A stretch of 42,853 nt of DNA from Bacteroidales bacterium (GCA_014800515.1 JAAVFY010000007.1:1-42853), one strand, 5' to 3'. Positions 1-9,576 are shown, numbered from the stretch's first letter. Notes: generated by a model from the sequence alone, not told the origin. A program made the numbers and translations.

Positions 1-118
1 AGCGAGCTAAGCGACTGAGTGACAAGGTCAAGATGACCAAAATTAGCCGCATATATCATATTAAGATACTTTCAAAGCTACTGAGTTATTATATCGTTTA
101 ATTTTTCTTAGCTACTTA
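1..118 (+). repeat. MITE-like dispersed element, copy 1 (truncated by window start)
   Basis: Matches the right ~118 bp of the ~196-bp element seen at four other sites and ends in TTTAATTTTTCTTAGCTACTTA. Confidence 0.93.
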
Positions 119-154
119 AGTGCAAATACAATACTATCAAAGCATCTTAGGATT

Positions 155-186
155 TTTGCTCGTTAGGCGCATTTTTACTAATTTTG
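155..186 (+). promoter_or_regulatory. Bacteroidetes-type promoter upstream of trpS
   Basis: TTTG (155-158), 20-nt spacer, TAATTTTG (179-186); fits the -33 TTTG / -7 TAnnTTTG consensus. Confidence 0.65.
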
Positions 187-235
187 TAGAAACGTAGCTC
201 TAAGAAATCAATCAATAGAATGGAATGATATTGAT

Positions 236-1306
236 ATGGAACAGACACAAAACGATAATAAGAAAATAGTATTGAGTGGCATCCGCTCCACCGGCAACCT
301 TCATCTCGGCAACTATTACGGAGCCCTGAGCAAATTCGTAAGGATGCAGGATGACTATGATTGCCGCTTTTTTATAGCGGATTTACACGCTCTAACCACC
401 CATCCTGATCCCAGGACTCTACATGAGAACGTCAAGGATATTCTTGCAGAATATCTGGCCGCCGGACTTGATCCTGAGAAAAATATAATCTACGTTCAGA
501 GCGATGTGCCTGAAATCTCGGAGATGTATCTTCTCATGAATATGCACGTCGGCATCGGAGAACTCATGCGCACAGCCTCATTCAAGGATAAGGCCAGAAA
601 AGCTCTGGGTATAAACTCCGACAGTGACGATATCGAAAAAGACATCATCGGCAATCAGACCAACCAGAGAGTGAACGCAGGTCTGCTCACCTACCCCACC
701 CTCATGGCCTGCGATATCCTTATACATAAAGCTGACTTCGTGCCCGTTGGTAAAGATCAGGAGCAGCATCTTGAACTTACACGCAGATTTGCCTCGCGTT
801 TCAATAACTTCTACAAGACCGATTATTTCGGCAAGCCTGTCAACTTCAATTTCGGAGGGGACGCCGTGAAAGTGCCCGGTCTTGACGGTAGCGGCAAGAT
901 GGGAAAAAGCGAAGGTAATTGTATCTATCTCATCGATGATGAAAAGACCCTCCGCAAAAAAGTGATGAGAGCCGTCACCGATGAGGGCCCTAAAACTCCC
1001 GGTCAGCCCGTAAGTCAGCCTGTGGAAAACCTCTTTACTCTCATGGACCTTGTGAGCGGCAAAGAAACCACCGATCAATACAGAGCAGCCTACGCCGATT
1101 GCTCCATACGCTACGGCGACATGAAAAAACAACTTGCTGAAGACATACTCAAAGTGACTCTTCCTATCCGCGAACGCATACTCGATATCCGAAGCAACGA
1201 GGAATATCTGTCCAAAGTCGTGAGACGCGGAGCAGAGCAGGCTCGTGCGTACGCGGCGGATACTCTGCGCGATGTCAGGGAGATTATGGGTATCCGCCGA
1301 ATATGA
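236..1306 (+). CDS. trpS: Tryptophan--tRNA ligase
   Basis: 356 aa; class I motifs SGIRSTGNLHLGNYYGAL (HIGH-type) and GKMGKSEGN (KMSKS-type). Confidence 0.96.
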   Translation: MEQTQNDNKKIVLSGIRSTGNLHLGNYYGALSKFVRMQDDYDCRFFIADLHALTTHPDPRTLHENVKDILAEYLAAGLDPEKNIIYVQSDVPEISEMYLLMNMHVGIGELMRTASFKDKARKALGINSDSDDIEKDIIGNQTNQRVNAGLLTYPTLMACDILIHKADFVPVGKDQEQHLELTRRFASRFNNFYKTDYFGKPVNFNFGGDAVKVPGLDGSGKMGKSEGNCIYLIDDEKTLRKKVMRAVTDEGPKTPGQPVSQPVENLFTLMDLVSGKETTDQYRAAYADCSIRYGDMKKQLAEDILKVTLPIRERILDIRSNEEYLSKVVRRGAEQARAYAADTLRDVREIMGIRRI

Positions 1307-2253
1307 TCAAGGGAATCCGATTGTCATTCCTTCCCGGATTAATATTTCTATATCTCTTCGTCACACTCTTATCAGGGGGACTGGCGTCGTGTCAGGCCGG
1401 CAATCAGACAGCCGACAGCGATGACAGTCCCACCCTTACCGTGACATACGAACCTCAGCGATGGATTGTGGAACGCATTGCCGGGTCTGAAGACTTCCGC
1501 ATTAATGTCCTTCTTCCTCCCGGAAGCGATGCGGAGACTTTCACCCCGACTGTCAGGCAGCTTAAAAATCTTAATCAGGGAGGGATATGGCTGCATCTCA
1601 ATACCATCGGCTTTGAGAGAAAACTATTGGCATCCGCAGTCAGTGGAAGTGTGAATCCTGTCGATGTTTCATACGGAATCAACACTCTCACTCATACACA
1701 CTGCGGGCATAATCATTCGCATGAGAATGATATAGACCCCGATGATGGAGAGACAGAAAATTATCAACATTCCCACCATGACAATGAGATTGATCCCCAT
1801 CTTTGGAGTTCGGTTAGAAACACGGAGATCATTGCCCGCAATATACTCCGTGAACTTGTAAGACTGAATCCGGACAAAGCTAATCTCTATAATGAAAATT
1901 TCAACCGTCTGGCCGCGGAATTACTTTCTCTTGACATAGAAATAGAAAAAAATCTGACTCAATCGGAGGCCGGAGCATTCATGGTGAATCATCCCTCTCT
2001 CAGTTATTTCGCCCGCGACTACGGCTTGACCCAGATAGCTGTCGAAGCCGAAGGGAAACAACCTTCGATACTCGAATTTCGTGACAGAATCATTGAGGCC
2101 AAACGGGCCGGTGCCCGCGCAATAATTGTAGACGCCGGGTCGGACGCCGACAAAGGAACTGCAATCGCCGACAATGCCGGCCTTAAAGTCATCACACTCA
2201 ATCTCAACACTGCCGGATGGCTTGAGGAGATAAAAAAACTGACGGAATTATGA
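1303..2253 (+). CDS. Zinc/metal ABC transporter substrate-binding lipoprotein (ZnuA-like)
   Basis: N-terminal signal with ASC lipobox-like site, His-rich loop THTHCGHNHSHEN...HSHHDNEIDPHLW, C-terminal AEGKQPS. 4-nt ATGA overlap with trpS. Confidence 0.9.
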   Translation: MIKGIRLSFLPGLIFLYLFVTLLSGGLASCQAGNQTADSDDSPTLTVTYEPQRWIVERIAGSEDFRINVLLPPGSDAETFTPTVRQLKNLNQGGIWLHLNTIGFERKLLASAVSGSVNPVDVSYGINTLTHTHCGHNHSHENDIDPDDGETENYQHSHHDNEIDPHLWSSVRNTEIIARNILRELVRLNPDKANLYNENFNRLAAELLSLDIEIEKNLTQSEAGAFMVNHPSLSYFARDYGLTQIAVEAEGKQPSILEFRDRIIEAKRAGARAIIVDAGSDADKGTAIADNAGLKVITLNLNTAGWLEEIKKLTEL

Positions 2254-2942
2254 ATATCATCGAGATGCGCGACATAACAGTGGCTTACGACAACCATGTC
2301 GTGATTCCCGGAATCTCCCTTAACGTCAGACGCAATGAGTTTCTGGCTATCAGCGGACCCAACGGAGGAGGAAAGACAACTCTTCTCAGAGTTATGCTTC
2401 GTCTGCTGCATCCAAATTCCGGCACTGTGACATACTTCAATGCCCAGGGCCATCCGGATCGGAAACTTGCAATTGGTTATCTGCCTCAGAAAAGCAATAT
2501 CGACACCCACTTCCCAATCACAGTGGGCCAGGTGGTGAGAAGCGGACAACTTCATTCCCCTTTCTCAAAGCGTAAAGAGGAGGATAAACTCCGATTTGAA
2601 GAGATTGTCGAACTGATGGGCATCGGCGATTATCTCAATCGAAGCATCGGGGCTCTTTCGGGAGGACAACTACAACGCACATTGCTTGGACGCGCACTTA
2701 TATCTTCACCTGAACTGGTAGTCCTTGACGAACCTCTATCATACGTAGACAGCAAATTTGAACATCAGATATATTCCATCATGGAGCGTGTGGCCCGAAT
2801 GTCTACAATAGTACTCGTGAGCCATCAGATGTCAGTAATCTCCGGCATGGCAACCCGACATGTGATTGTTGATCGCGGTCTGCATGATTGCACATCCCAT
2901 CATCATGGCACACGCACCTGCGACGACACTTTTCAATCCTAA
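2250..2942 (+). CDS. Metal ABC transporter ATP-binding protein (ZnuC-like)
   Basis: Walker A GPNGGGKTT, signature LSGGQLQR, Walker B LVVLDEP. 4-nt overlap with znuA-like gene. Confidence 0.93.
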   Translation: MNIIEMRDITVAYDNHVVIPGISLNVRRNEFLAISGPNGGGKTTLLRVMLRLLHPNSGTVTYFNAQGHPDRKLAIGYLPQKSNIDTHFPITVGQVVRSGQLHSPFSKRKEEDKLRFEEIVELMGIGDYLNRSIGALSGGQLQRTLLGRALISSPELVVLDEPLSYVDSKFEHQIYSIMERVARMSTIVLVSHQMSVISGMATRHVIVDRGLHDCTSHHHGTRTCDDTFQS

Positions 2943-2954
2943 CGATTAAATCTT

Positions 2955-4184
2955 ATGGTGCTCAACTGGATCTGGATAGCTTTTTTCGCCATCGCCTTTC
3001 TTATGGCGGCCGCCACAAGTCTGCTGACCGGCGAACTCACCATTTGGAGCGACATTATGAACGCCTCCTTCACTCAGGCGGCCTTCGCATTTGAAATATC
3101 ACTCGGACTCACCGGCGTACTCACCCTCTGGCTTGGCATAATGAAAGTGGGAGAGAAGGCCGGTGTCACCGAATATCTCGGACGCCTCATCGCTCCCCTC
3201 TTCAGTCGTCTGTTTCCCGGCATACCGAAGGGACATCCCGCTTTGGGAGCCATCTTCATGAATATATCGGCAAATATGCTCGGGCTCGACAATGCAGCCA
3301 CTCCGATGGGTCTCCGCGCCATGCAGGAGATGCAGACACTCAATCGGCAGAAAGACACCGCCACGGATGCCATGATAATGTTTCTGGTGCTCAACAGTAG
3401 CGGTCTGTGTCTCGTGCCTATAAGTATAATGATGTATCGGGCTCAGGGAGGGGCTTCAAATCCGACGGATATATTCATTCCGATTCTGATAGCTACCGCT
3501 GTGGCCACACTCGTCGGACTCGTCGCCCTCTGTATCAAGCAACGCATCCGTATTGACGGAGTTCTACTCTCATGGCTATTGGGAATAGCAGCCTGTGTGG
3601 CGGGTGTGGTATGGTTCTTTTCTTCACTATCTCCCGACAAAGTGGAACTATATTCCACCTTTGCAGCCAATCTTATTCTCTTCTCCGTAATCATGGTCTT
3701 CATCTGTGCGGGTATCCGCAAACGTCTCAGAGTCTACGACGTATTCATCGAGGGAGCAAAAGAGGGATTCAAAACCGCCGTCACAATAATTCCTTACCTT
3801 GTCGCTATCCTGGTAGCCATCGGTATGTTTCGAGCCTCGGGAGCCTTGGATGCAATCACGCATCAGGTGGAGCACTTTGTGGCATGGCTCGGTGGTGACA
3901 CTCGTTGGGTAGGCGCACTGCCCACGATGCTGATGAAGCCGCTCAGCGGTAGCGGCTCATGCGCCATGATGCTTGACGTGATGAAAGCCAACGGGGCGGA
4001 CGCATTCGTAAGCAAACTTGCGGCTGCCGTGAGAGGCAGCACCGACACCACCTTTTATATACTCGCTGTCTACTTCGGCAGCGTGGGAGTAAGCAAGACC
4101 CGCTATGCAGCAGGCTACGCTCTGCTTGCCGACATTACAGGGGCTGTAGCCGCCGTGATAGTGGCTTACTTCTTCTTCACCTAA
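2955..4184 (+). CDS. Nucleoside-recognition (SpmA/SpmB-type) domain membrane protein
   Basis: 409 aa polytopic protein with SpmA-like N-terminal half (NISANMLGLDNAATPMGL) and SpmB-like C-terminal half (MLMKPLSGSGSCAMMLD...STDTTFYILAVYFGSVGV). Confidence 0.85.
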   Translation: MVLNWIWIAFFAIAFLMAAATSLLTGELTIWSDIMNASFTQAAFAFEISLGLTGVLTLWLGIMKVGEKAGVTEYLGRLIAPLFSRLFPGIPKGHPALGAIFMNISANMLGLDNAATPMGLRAMQEMQTLNRQKDTATDAMIMFLVLNSSGLCLVPISIMMYRAQGGASNPTDIFIPILIATAVATLVGLVALCIKQRIRIDGVLLSWLLGIAACVAGVVWFFSSLSPDKVELYSTFAANLILFSVIMVFICAGIRKRLRVYDVFIEGAKEGFKTAVTIIPYLVAILVAIGMFRASGALDAITHQVEHFVAWLGGDTRWVGALPTMLMKPLSGSGSCAMMLDVMKANGADAFVSKLAAAVRGSTDTTFYILAVYFGSVGVSKTRYAAGYALLADITGAVAAVIVAYFFFT

Positions 4185-4223
4185 CCCGGCAGTAGTTGGG
4201 TTGCCGACGCTTCCCACATTAAA

Positions 4224-4264
4224 GACAAGCCAAATTCCCTATAAAAACGGGAATTTGGCTTGTC
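4224..4264. terminator. Bidirectional hairpin terminator between convergent genes
   Basis: Perfect 16-bp stem GACAAGCCAAATTCCC / GGGAATTTGGCTTGTC with a 9-nt A-rich loop. Confidence 0.75.
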
Positions 4265-4311
4265 AATTATATCAATAAATAAGTAAGTAGCTACTTGTCA
4301 AATACACTTCA

Positions 4312-5418
4312 TCATTTCCCACTACCACCCTTAAGATCGGGAGTCATAGGAGTCGGGATATCGGAGTTAGTCCAGTCGCTCACATCTACAGTAAACTTGA
4401 TAGGACCTCCGAGTACAGGATTACCCGGCTGAGGATCGTCAGGGTCAATATTGCCTGCACCTTCGGTAAAATCAAGGATATAAACATATTTCTTACCCTG
4501 TTCCCAAGTGCCGCTCAGAGGAATTGACGCCCATGCATATTCAACATTCCTCGTATCCGAGGGGAAGGGATACACCACATGACCGTCAGCCTTAGTAGTG
4601 ATTCTTACCAAAACACTGAGATAAGCTTCTCTTGCTACATTGTCAGGGTCACCACTCGGACTCCAGGGCACAAGCGTCTGAGGAATCAACATGGCGTTGC
4701 CGCTCTTTCCCATGATCGACACCGGCGTAGCTCCAAGTGTCACCTCATCGCAGGAAGTAGTGAATACGTCCGTTTCATGCCATTCATCAATAGTCCACTC
4801 ATTGGTCAGGAAGTCAAACGAACCTGTGATCTGAGGACGTCCGATGCGAGCACCTGTCACCTTGAAATCGTAAGTAGGATTTTCAGACTTGGCCTGAAGT
4901 TCTATCTGAGCCAGACGGTGGTCGAACGTCAGTTCAACTCCGGCACTTTCATTATCATTACGATTACCCGTAGCTTCGGCCGTCACAAAGTCCACCTGAT
5001 CTGCTATCTCGGAAGCGACAGTGAAATTCTCCAGCTTTATAGCCTCTGCAGTCTTGCCGTCGGCACTTCCGGTGGTTATGTCCGCACCGAGTTCATCCTG
5101 AGAGGGTGCGTATGCAAAGAATTTATATTGCAATCCGGTGTCGCCCAGCCATTCATAAGAAGGTGTGGACGTAAAGAACGTATCGGCCCCCTTTTGGAAA
5201 TTAAGATTCTCAAAATAGAGTGAATCACCCGCAAACGCAGTGACATAGATAGAGTTAAGATTAGAGTTTGTGGTCTCCTCCGCTCTGGATGACATTCCGG
5301 AACGGAAAGATATATAATCATAATCAGATGCCTTACTCTCCGGTTCGGGAGCCTCCTCGGTACAAGCTGTCAGCGCAACAGCTCCGAGTGCCATCATATA
5401 AAATAGTGTCTTTTTCAT
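4312..5418 (-). CDS. Fimbrillin-family lipoprotein
   Basis: Lipobox ALTAC, then ISFRSGMSSRAEETTNSNLNSIYVTAFAGD (fimbrillin-like N-terminus) and LTFDHRLAQIELQAKS core; followed downstream in the operon by no other pilin. Confidence 0.82.
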   Translation of the reverse strand: MKKTLFYMMALGAVALTACTEEAPEPESKASDYDYISFRSGMSSRAEETTNSNLNSIYVTAFAGDSLYFENLNFQKGADTFFTSTPSYEWLGDTGLQYKFFAYAPSQDELGADITTGSADGKTAEAIKLENFTVASEIADQVDFVTAEATGNRNDNESAGVELTFDHRLAQIELQAKSENPTYDFKVTGARIGRPQITGSFDFLTNEWTIDEWHETDVFTTSCDEVTLGATPVSIMGKSGNAMLIPQTLVPWSPSGDPDNVAREAYLSVLVRITTKADGHVVYPFPSDTRNVEYAWASIPLSGTWEQGKKYVYILDFTEGAGNIDPDDPQPGNPVLGGPIKFTVDVSDWTNSDIPTPMTPDLKGGSGK

Positions 5419-5464
5419 AGCTTCTTAAGGTGTGTTTTTCAATTTCTTTATTTTCTTTCTACTC

Positions 5465-6463
5465 TCACATTTTCATTTCATGGTATTCGGATTCCCAGCC
5501 ATTGACATCGACCGTCAATCCGCCTCCGGTTTTTGAAGGTTCCGGCACTGAGGCTCCGTGTATCACGATGTGCACGTTATGCGGGTCCGCTGCCCCATGC
5601 ACCTGATCGGAAACATCCTTAGTCTGAATCACCAATCCTTCTGACTCGCCGTCTCTTGTCGCTTTGCGGGTCTGAGTATAAAGAGTCAGATGGTGTGTGA
5701 ATCCCACTTCACTGTTCTCTCCGAATGTGACGAACTCACCGTGAAGCGAACGGGATGAATCACCCTTCTGTAATATAAACGGAAGTGCATGGCCTTTGGT
5801 TATCGTATTGCCCGAAAAAATGTAAACACCGTCAGACATATTTGATAATGTTGCCGTCAAAGAGATCTCTTCTCTCTGCTCCAAGCCCTCCACATCGTAA
5901 ATATCGACTGTGTAATAGCAAAGAGGATCAGAGGGACAAAGAACAAGCGTCTTATCCGTCCCATCATAGCGGGCATCGAATCCCAACATACCTGTGGTCC
6001 ATGTGGAATGAGGAAGATCCATCACATTGTCATTGCCATCAACGAACTCAGGATGCGCCTTGACCACATCTACGAGAGAACGCAATGGTGACACCGACGA
6101 CAACTCACTCACATTCACGGAAGCAGACTGCGGATCGTCCATATCCTTCAACATAGCCCAGTCGGTGTTATCCGCATTTATACATATTGCATGATATTGT
6201 CCGAAAGGCAGATGAATCTCTCCACCCTCGCGACCGGAAAAAATATATCTCAACGGTTTTCCTCCTTCAACGGGATAGAGATAGAGAGCCATTGATTGAG
6301 GATCGGCATCCGGAGCGTTTCGCCAGTCAAACACCACTCTTACTTTCACAGGTTCATCCACCTCCATATACATATCCTTATGCCGGCAGCCGCAGACCCC
6401 TGCGGCAAGAAGTACTCCCGCCGAGACTTTAAGGATGGTATGATAATGTGAATAGTCTGACAT
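5465..6463 (-). CDS. DUF5119-type fimbria-associated lipoprotein
   Basis: Cys-containing signal peptide, VRVVFDWRNAPDADPQSMALYLYPVEGG; located immediately upstream of the fimbrillin gene. Confidence 0.72.
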   Translation of the reverse strand: MSDYSHYHTILKVSAGVLLAAGVCGCRHKDMYMEVDEPVKVRVVFDWRNAPDADPQSMALYLYPVEGGKPLRYIFSGREGGEIHLPFGQYHAICINADNTDWAMLKDMDDPQSASVNVSELSSVSPLRSLVDVVKAHPEFVDGNDNVMDLPHSTWTTGMLGFDARYDGTDKTLVLCPSDPLCYYTVDIYDVEGLEQREEISLTATLSNMSDGVYIFSGNTITKGHALPFILQKGDSSRSLHGEFVTFGENSEVGFTHHLTLYTQTRKATRDGESEGLVIQTKDVSDQVHGAADPHNVHIVIHGASVPEPSKTGGGLTVDVNGWESEYHEMKM

Positions 6464-6778
6464 TTTTTATCTCAAGATTGCCGGTTAACCCAAAGCAAAA
6501 TCTAACATCGGGAATGGAATCTTCTGAGGTAAAACACAATGAAATCGTCAGTAGTTCATATGAAAGCCCTTACTATGCTGATAATTAGCATAGATTTATA
6601 GAAAGAATATAGGAAAGGTACAGATTTTGAGAAGGCAACGCAAAAAAGTGTTCCCTTGCGTAAGTTCTCCATTGCAAGGATGTTTTTAAGTTAGTATGAT
6701 GCGACGCGAATGTCGGACAAAACCACATCTTGCAGAAACCATTGAAACAGAAAAAGAGGATGCGTTCGGTGCACCCTC

Positions 6779-7198
6779 TTAACTAATATTTATCTTAGGA
6801 TTTATAGATTTTAATGATGATATAAAGTCTTCTTGGTTCTTGGGAGAGACATAAACCCAGTTCTTTTTCCCATATTTTAATCCAATTCGCTTTGCGGACA
6901 ATGCCGGCGAAGAAAGAATCGTTGATTTATGCGTTATGTCGGTAATTTTGGAAATTGGCAAATCCATTCGAAATAGAATACCACATCTAATATGTAATTT
7001 TGCATCATTTATGGTATAATCGGTATGGAATAACATATCATAAATCATAAGTAGACAGACACCCATAAAAGTTATGTCTATCAAGAGAACCCAGGTGGAT
7101 TTATAACACAGGTATATTGAACCAATGAATGCTATAGTCATACCCACGCAAAACCATATATACCACTTAGCTACTTTTGATTTATAAATCTTATACAT
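6779..7198 (-). CDS. Bacterial PH-domain membrane protein
   Basis: 139 aa, two N-terminal TM segments, then DYTINDAKLHIRCGILFRMDLPISKITDITHKSTILSSPALSAKRIGLKYG. Locally AT-rich. Confidence 0.65.
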   Translation of the reverse strand: MYKIYKSKVAKWYIWFCVGMTIAFIGSIYLCYKSTWVLLIDITFMGVCLLMIYDMLFHTDYTINDAKLHIRCGILFRMDLPISKITDITHKSTILSSPALSAKRIGLKYGKKNWVYVSPKNQEDFISSLKSINPKINIS

Positions 7199-7211
7199 AC
7201 CACAAAATTGT

Positions 7212-7415
7212 TAAGTAGCTAAGAACAATTAATAATATGATAGATGCGCGATAATTTTGAGTCAGGTTGGCTGCGGAGCGAAGGAGCTTGGCGAGCTAAG
7301 CGACTGAGTGACTGAGTGACAAGGTCAAGATGGCCAAAATTAGCCACATATATCATATTAAGATACTTTCAAAGCTATTGAGTTATTATATCGTTTAATT
7401 TTTCTTAGCTACTTA
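7212..7415 (+). repeat. MITE-like dispersed element, copy 2 (8-bp internal tandem duplication)
   Basis: Full-length copy with both terminal inverted repeats; 204 bp because actgagtg is duplicated (gactgagtgactgagtgac). Confidence 0.95.
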
Positions 7416-7600
7416 ATATTTAAGAATGCATATCGGTTTTATTTCCCAAAAATACTACAGACTGAACAATGCCAATCCTAATACAAAATTACACAAAAGA
7501 GTTGGAATACAAAAATTCTACGCACTGAAATGCGTACGTTACGAAGGAATAGTACAAATAAGGAGCAAATATACGTTATAACAGAGTATTTTTGAGCTCT

Positions 7601-7638
7601 AAAGGGCATTCGTCTGAAGTCATAGACGAATGCCCTTT
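7601..7638. terminator. Strong hairpin, terminator-like
   Basis: Perfect 15-bp stem AAAGGGCATTCGTCT / AGACGAATGCCCTTT with an 8-nt loop. Confidence 0.55.
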
Positions 7639-8011
7639 TAATTTCGGCAAGGGACTCCGCAATCGTGTCCCGGTGCCTTATGCTGACCCCCCTCAATAAC
7701 GACTTGGAGAACTCCATAAATGCCTTGAAAGCCTCCTTAAGCTTCTCGTGCAACATATCCAGCATATTCTGTCGGGGGTAAAACGCCTCGACCGGGTCAA
7801 GGGAAGCGCCATTGCGGGCTCTTATGGCAGAACCTTAAGCCCCTCGGGAGAGCCCACAACTTTTAAAGGCACCTCGAAAATACGCCGAAATACGGTAAAA
7901 AGAAAAAGTTTAAACAACATCATTTTTTTGAGGATTACGCCTATTTGCCATTACATTTGTTATAAACTTAGGGAGAGAGATGTTCCCGTCCCGTCAACAA
8001 TCCGACACAAT

Positions 8012-9379
8012 ATGAAAATAGAACCCATTATAAGCTCATTGAAATTCCCCGACTGTATGCTTTACGCAATAGCATGTCTGATTTTCACTTGGATAGCCAC
8101 TCCGACAGGACAGGCAGAGCCCCTTACACCCCTCTCTTCAGACAGAGACTCCTTAATCAGAGATTCACTGGAGATTTATTTTCAACAAAGTCATTCTGAG
8201 ATAGATCCCGCTTATCGACACAATGAGGCAAGGATTGACTCTCTGTGGCACAATATCTCATCATTATCATCTCTATCATCCAAGGGAAATCCCAGGCTTC
8301 TCAAACTGGAAGTTATCGGTTCGGCTTCTCCCGAAGGGTCCTACCGGTTCAACAAAACCCTCTCTGAAAATCGCGCCAAGCATATCTTTGATTATATAGG
8401 GAAGAAGATTGTGTTATCGGATTCGCTCACCCGTTTCCATTTCCTCGGCCGTAACTGGAATGGGCTACGTCAGTTGGTGGCAGCCGATTCCGATATGCCT
8501 CTCCGGGGCCAAGTTCTCGATGCCATCGACCGGACACTGGCGGAGGAGAATCCTCCCTCAGAGTATAGAAGCAATCTCCTTCTCTCCCACCTGAAGGGGT
8601 TGGGGAAAGGGAAAGCTTATCGCTATATGTATCACAATCTATTTCCCCGTCTGCGATTTTCAAGTCTTGTTGTGGAGTACGCAGCATCTTTGGTTGAAGA
8701 GACACCTCTGCCGACCGACTCCTGCGCACAATCCATAGAAATATGTCCGTTAGAACCAGAACCGGAGATAGTCACTATCTCCGAGGAAGATATAATCCGG
8801 ATTCCGGTTTCTTCCGCCCCGAAGCCTTTCTACATGGATCTGCATACGAATCTGCTGCTTGACGGCACGCTCATCCCCAATATCGGCGTGGAGTTTTATC
8901 TTGGAAAAAACTTCTCCATATATGGAGACTGGATGCACGCATGGTGGAGCAAAGACAGTAGCCATAGATACTGGCGCATGTATGGCGGAGAGATAGGCGG
9001 AAGATGGTGGTTTGGGAAAGCTGCACATTCCAAACCGCTCACAGGCCATCATATAGGACTATACGCAGGGGCTTTCACATTCGATTTTGAATTAGGAGGC
9101 ACCGGATATATGGGAGGCAAACCGCATGGCACAATTTTTGATCGATGCTTCGTACATGCCGGCGCGGAATACGGGTATTCTCTTCCCGTTGCAAAAAGAC
9201 TTAATATCGACTTCACTATAGGCGTAGGCTACATGACCGGAAAATATATCACCTACGACCCCGGCAAGCGACCTCATATCTACTATTGGGAATCGACCAA
9301 AAAATTCAAATGGTTTGGCCCCACCAAAGCTGAGATTTCCCTCGTATGGCTAATCGGCAGAGGCAACCGCAACCACTGA
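8012..9379 (+). CDS. DUF3575-type protein with OmpA-like N-terminal domain (fimbria-associated)
   Basis: ORF track opens at 7748, but the in-frame ATG at 8012 begins a signal-peptide-like sequence. C-terminal NLLLDGTLIPNIGVEFYLGKNFSIYGDWMHAWW...GLYAGAFTFDFELGG is typical of DUF3575. Confidence 0.82.
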   Translation: MKIEPIISSLKFPDCMLYAIACLIFTWIATPTGQAEPLTPLSSDRDSLIRDSLEIYFQQSHSEIDPAYRHNEARIDSLWHNISSLSSLSSKGNPRLLKLEVIGSASPEGSYRFNKTLSENRAKHIFDYIGKKIVLSDSLTRFHFLGRNWNGLRQLVAADSDMPLRGQVLDAIDRTLAEENPPSEYRSNLLLSHLKGLGKGKAYRYMYHNLFPRLRFSSLVVEYAASLVEETPLPTDSCAQSIEICPLEPEPEIVTISEEDIIRIPVSSAPKPFYMDLHTNLLLDGTLIPNIGVEFYLGKNFSIYGDWMHAWWSKDSSHRYWRMYGGEIGGRWWFGKAAHSKPLTGHHIGLYAGAFTFDFELGGTGYMGGKPHGTIFDRCFVHAGAEYGYSLPVAKRLNIDFTIGVGYMTGKYITYDPGKRPHIYYWESTKKFKWFGPTKAEISLVWLIGRGNRNH

Positions 9380-9407
9380 AAGTGAGGATTTGGGTCGGAA
9401 GATTATG

Positions 9408-9449
9408 AACAAGCCCCCTTGGCTCTCATCCGAGCCAAGGGGGCTTGTT
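9408..9449. terminator. Bidirectional hairpin terminator
   Basis: Perfect 18-bp stem AACAAGCCCCCTTGGCTC / GAGCCAAGGGGGCTTGTT with a 6-nt loop. Confidence 0.78.
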
Positions 9450-9452
9450 GTG

Positions 9453-9534
9453 TGCGCGCGGGGGGACTCGAACCCCCACGACGGAAGTCACCAGATCCTA
9501 AGTCTGGCGCGGCTACCAATTACGCCACGCGCGC
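9453..9534 (-). tRNA. tRNA-Leu (anticodon UAG)
   Basis: Cloverleaf on the minus strand: GCGCGCG acceptor, CCAGA-CUUAGGA-UCUGG anticodon arm, variable arm, GGGGGUUCGAGUCCCCC T arm, CGCGCGC-A. CCA is not encoded. Confidence 0.95.
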
Positions 9535-9544
9535 AAAGACACCG

Positions 9545-9576
9545 CAAAATTAGTAAGAATCCCTGAATTTTCCAAA
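9545..9576 (-). promoter_or_regulatory. Bacteroidetes-type promoter for tRNA-Leu
   Basis: Minus strand TTTG, 20-nt spacer, TAATTTTG immediately upstream of the tRNA. Confidence 0.7.

Noticed and set aside
190-235. GTAGCTCTAAGAAATCAATCAATAG downstream of copy 1 as a degenerate second element end
   Set aside because: Similarity to the left terminus requires gaps and is too weak in AT-rich DNA.
7748-8011. N-terminal 88 codons of the 543-aa ORF in the track
   Set aside because: Lacks signal-peptide character and overlaps relict sequence; the in-frame ATG at 8012 gives a sensible secreted protein.
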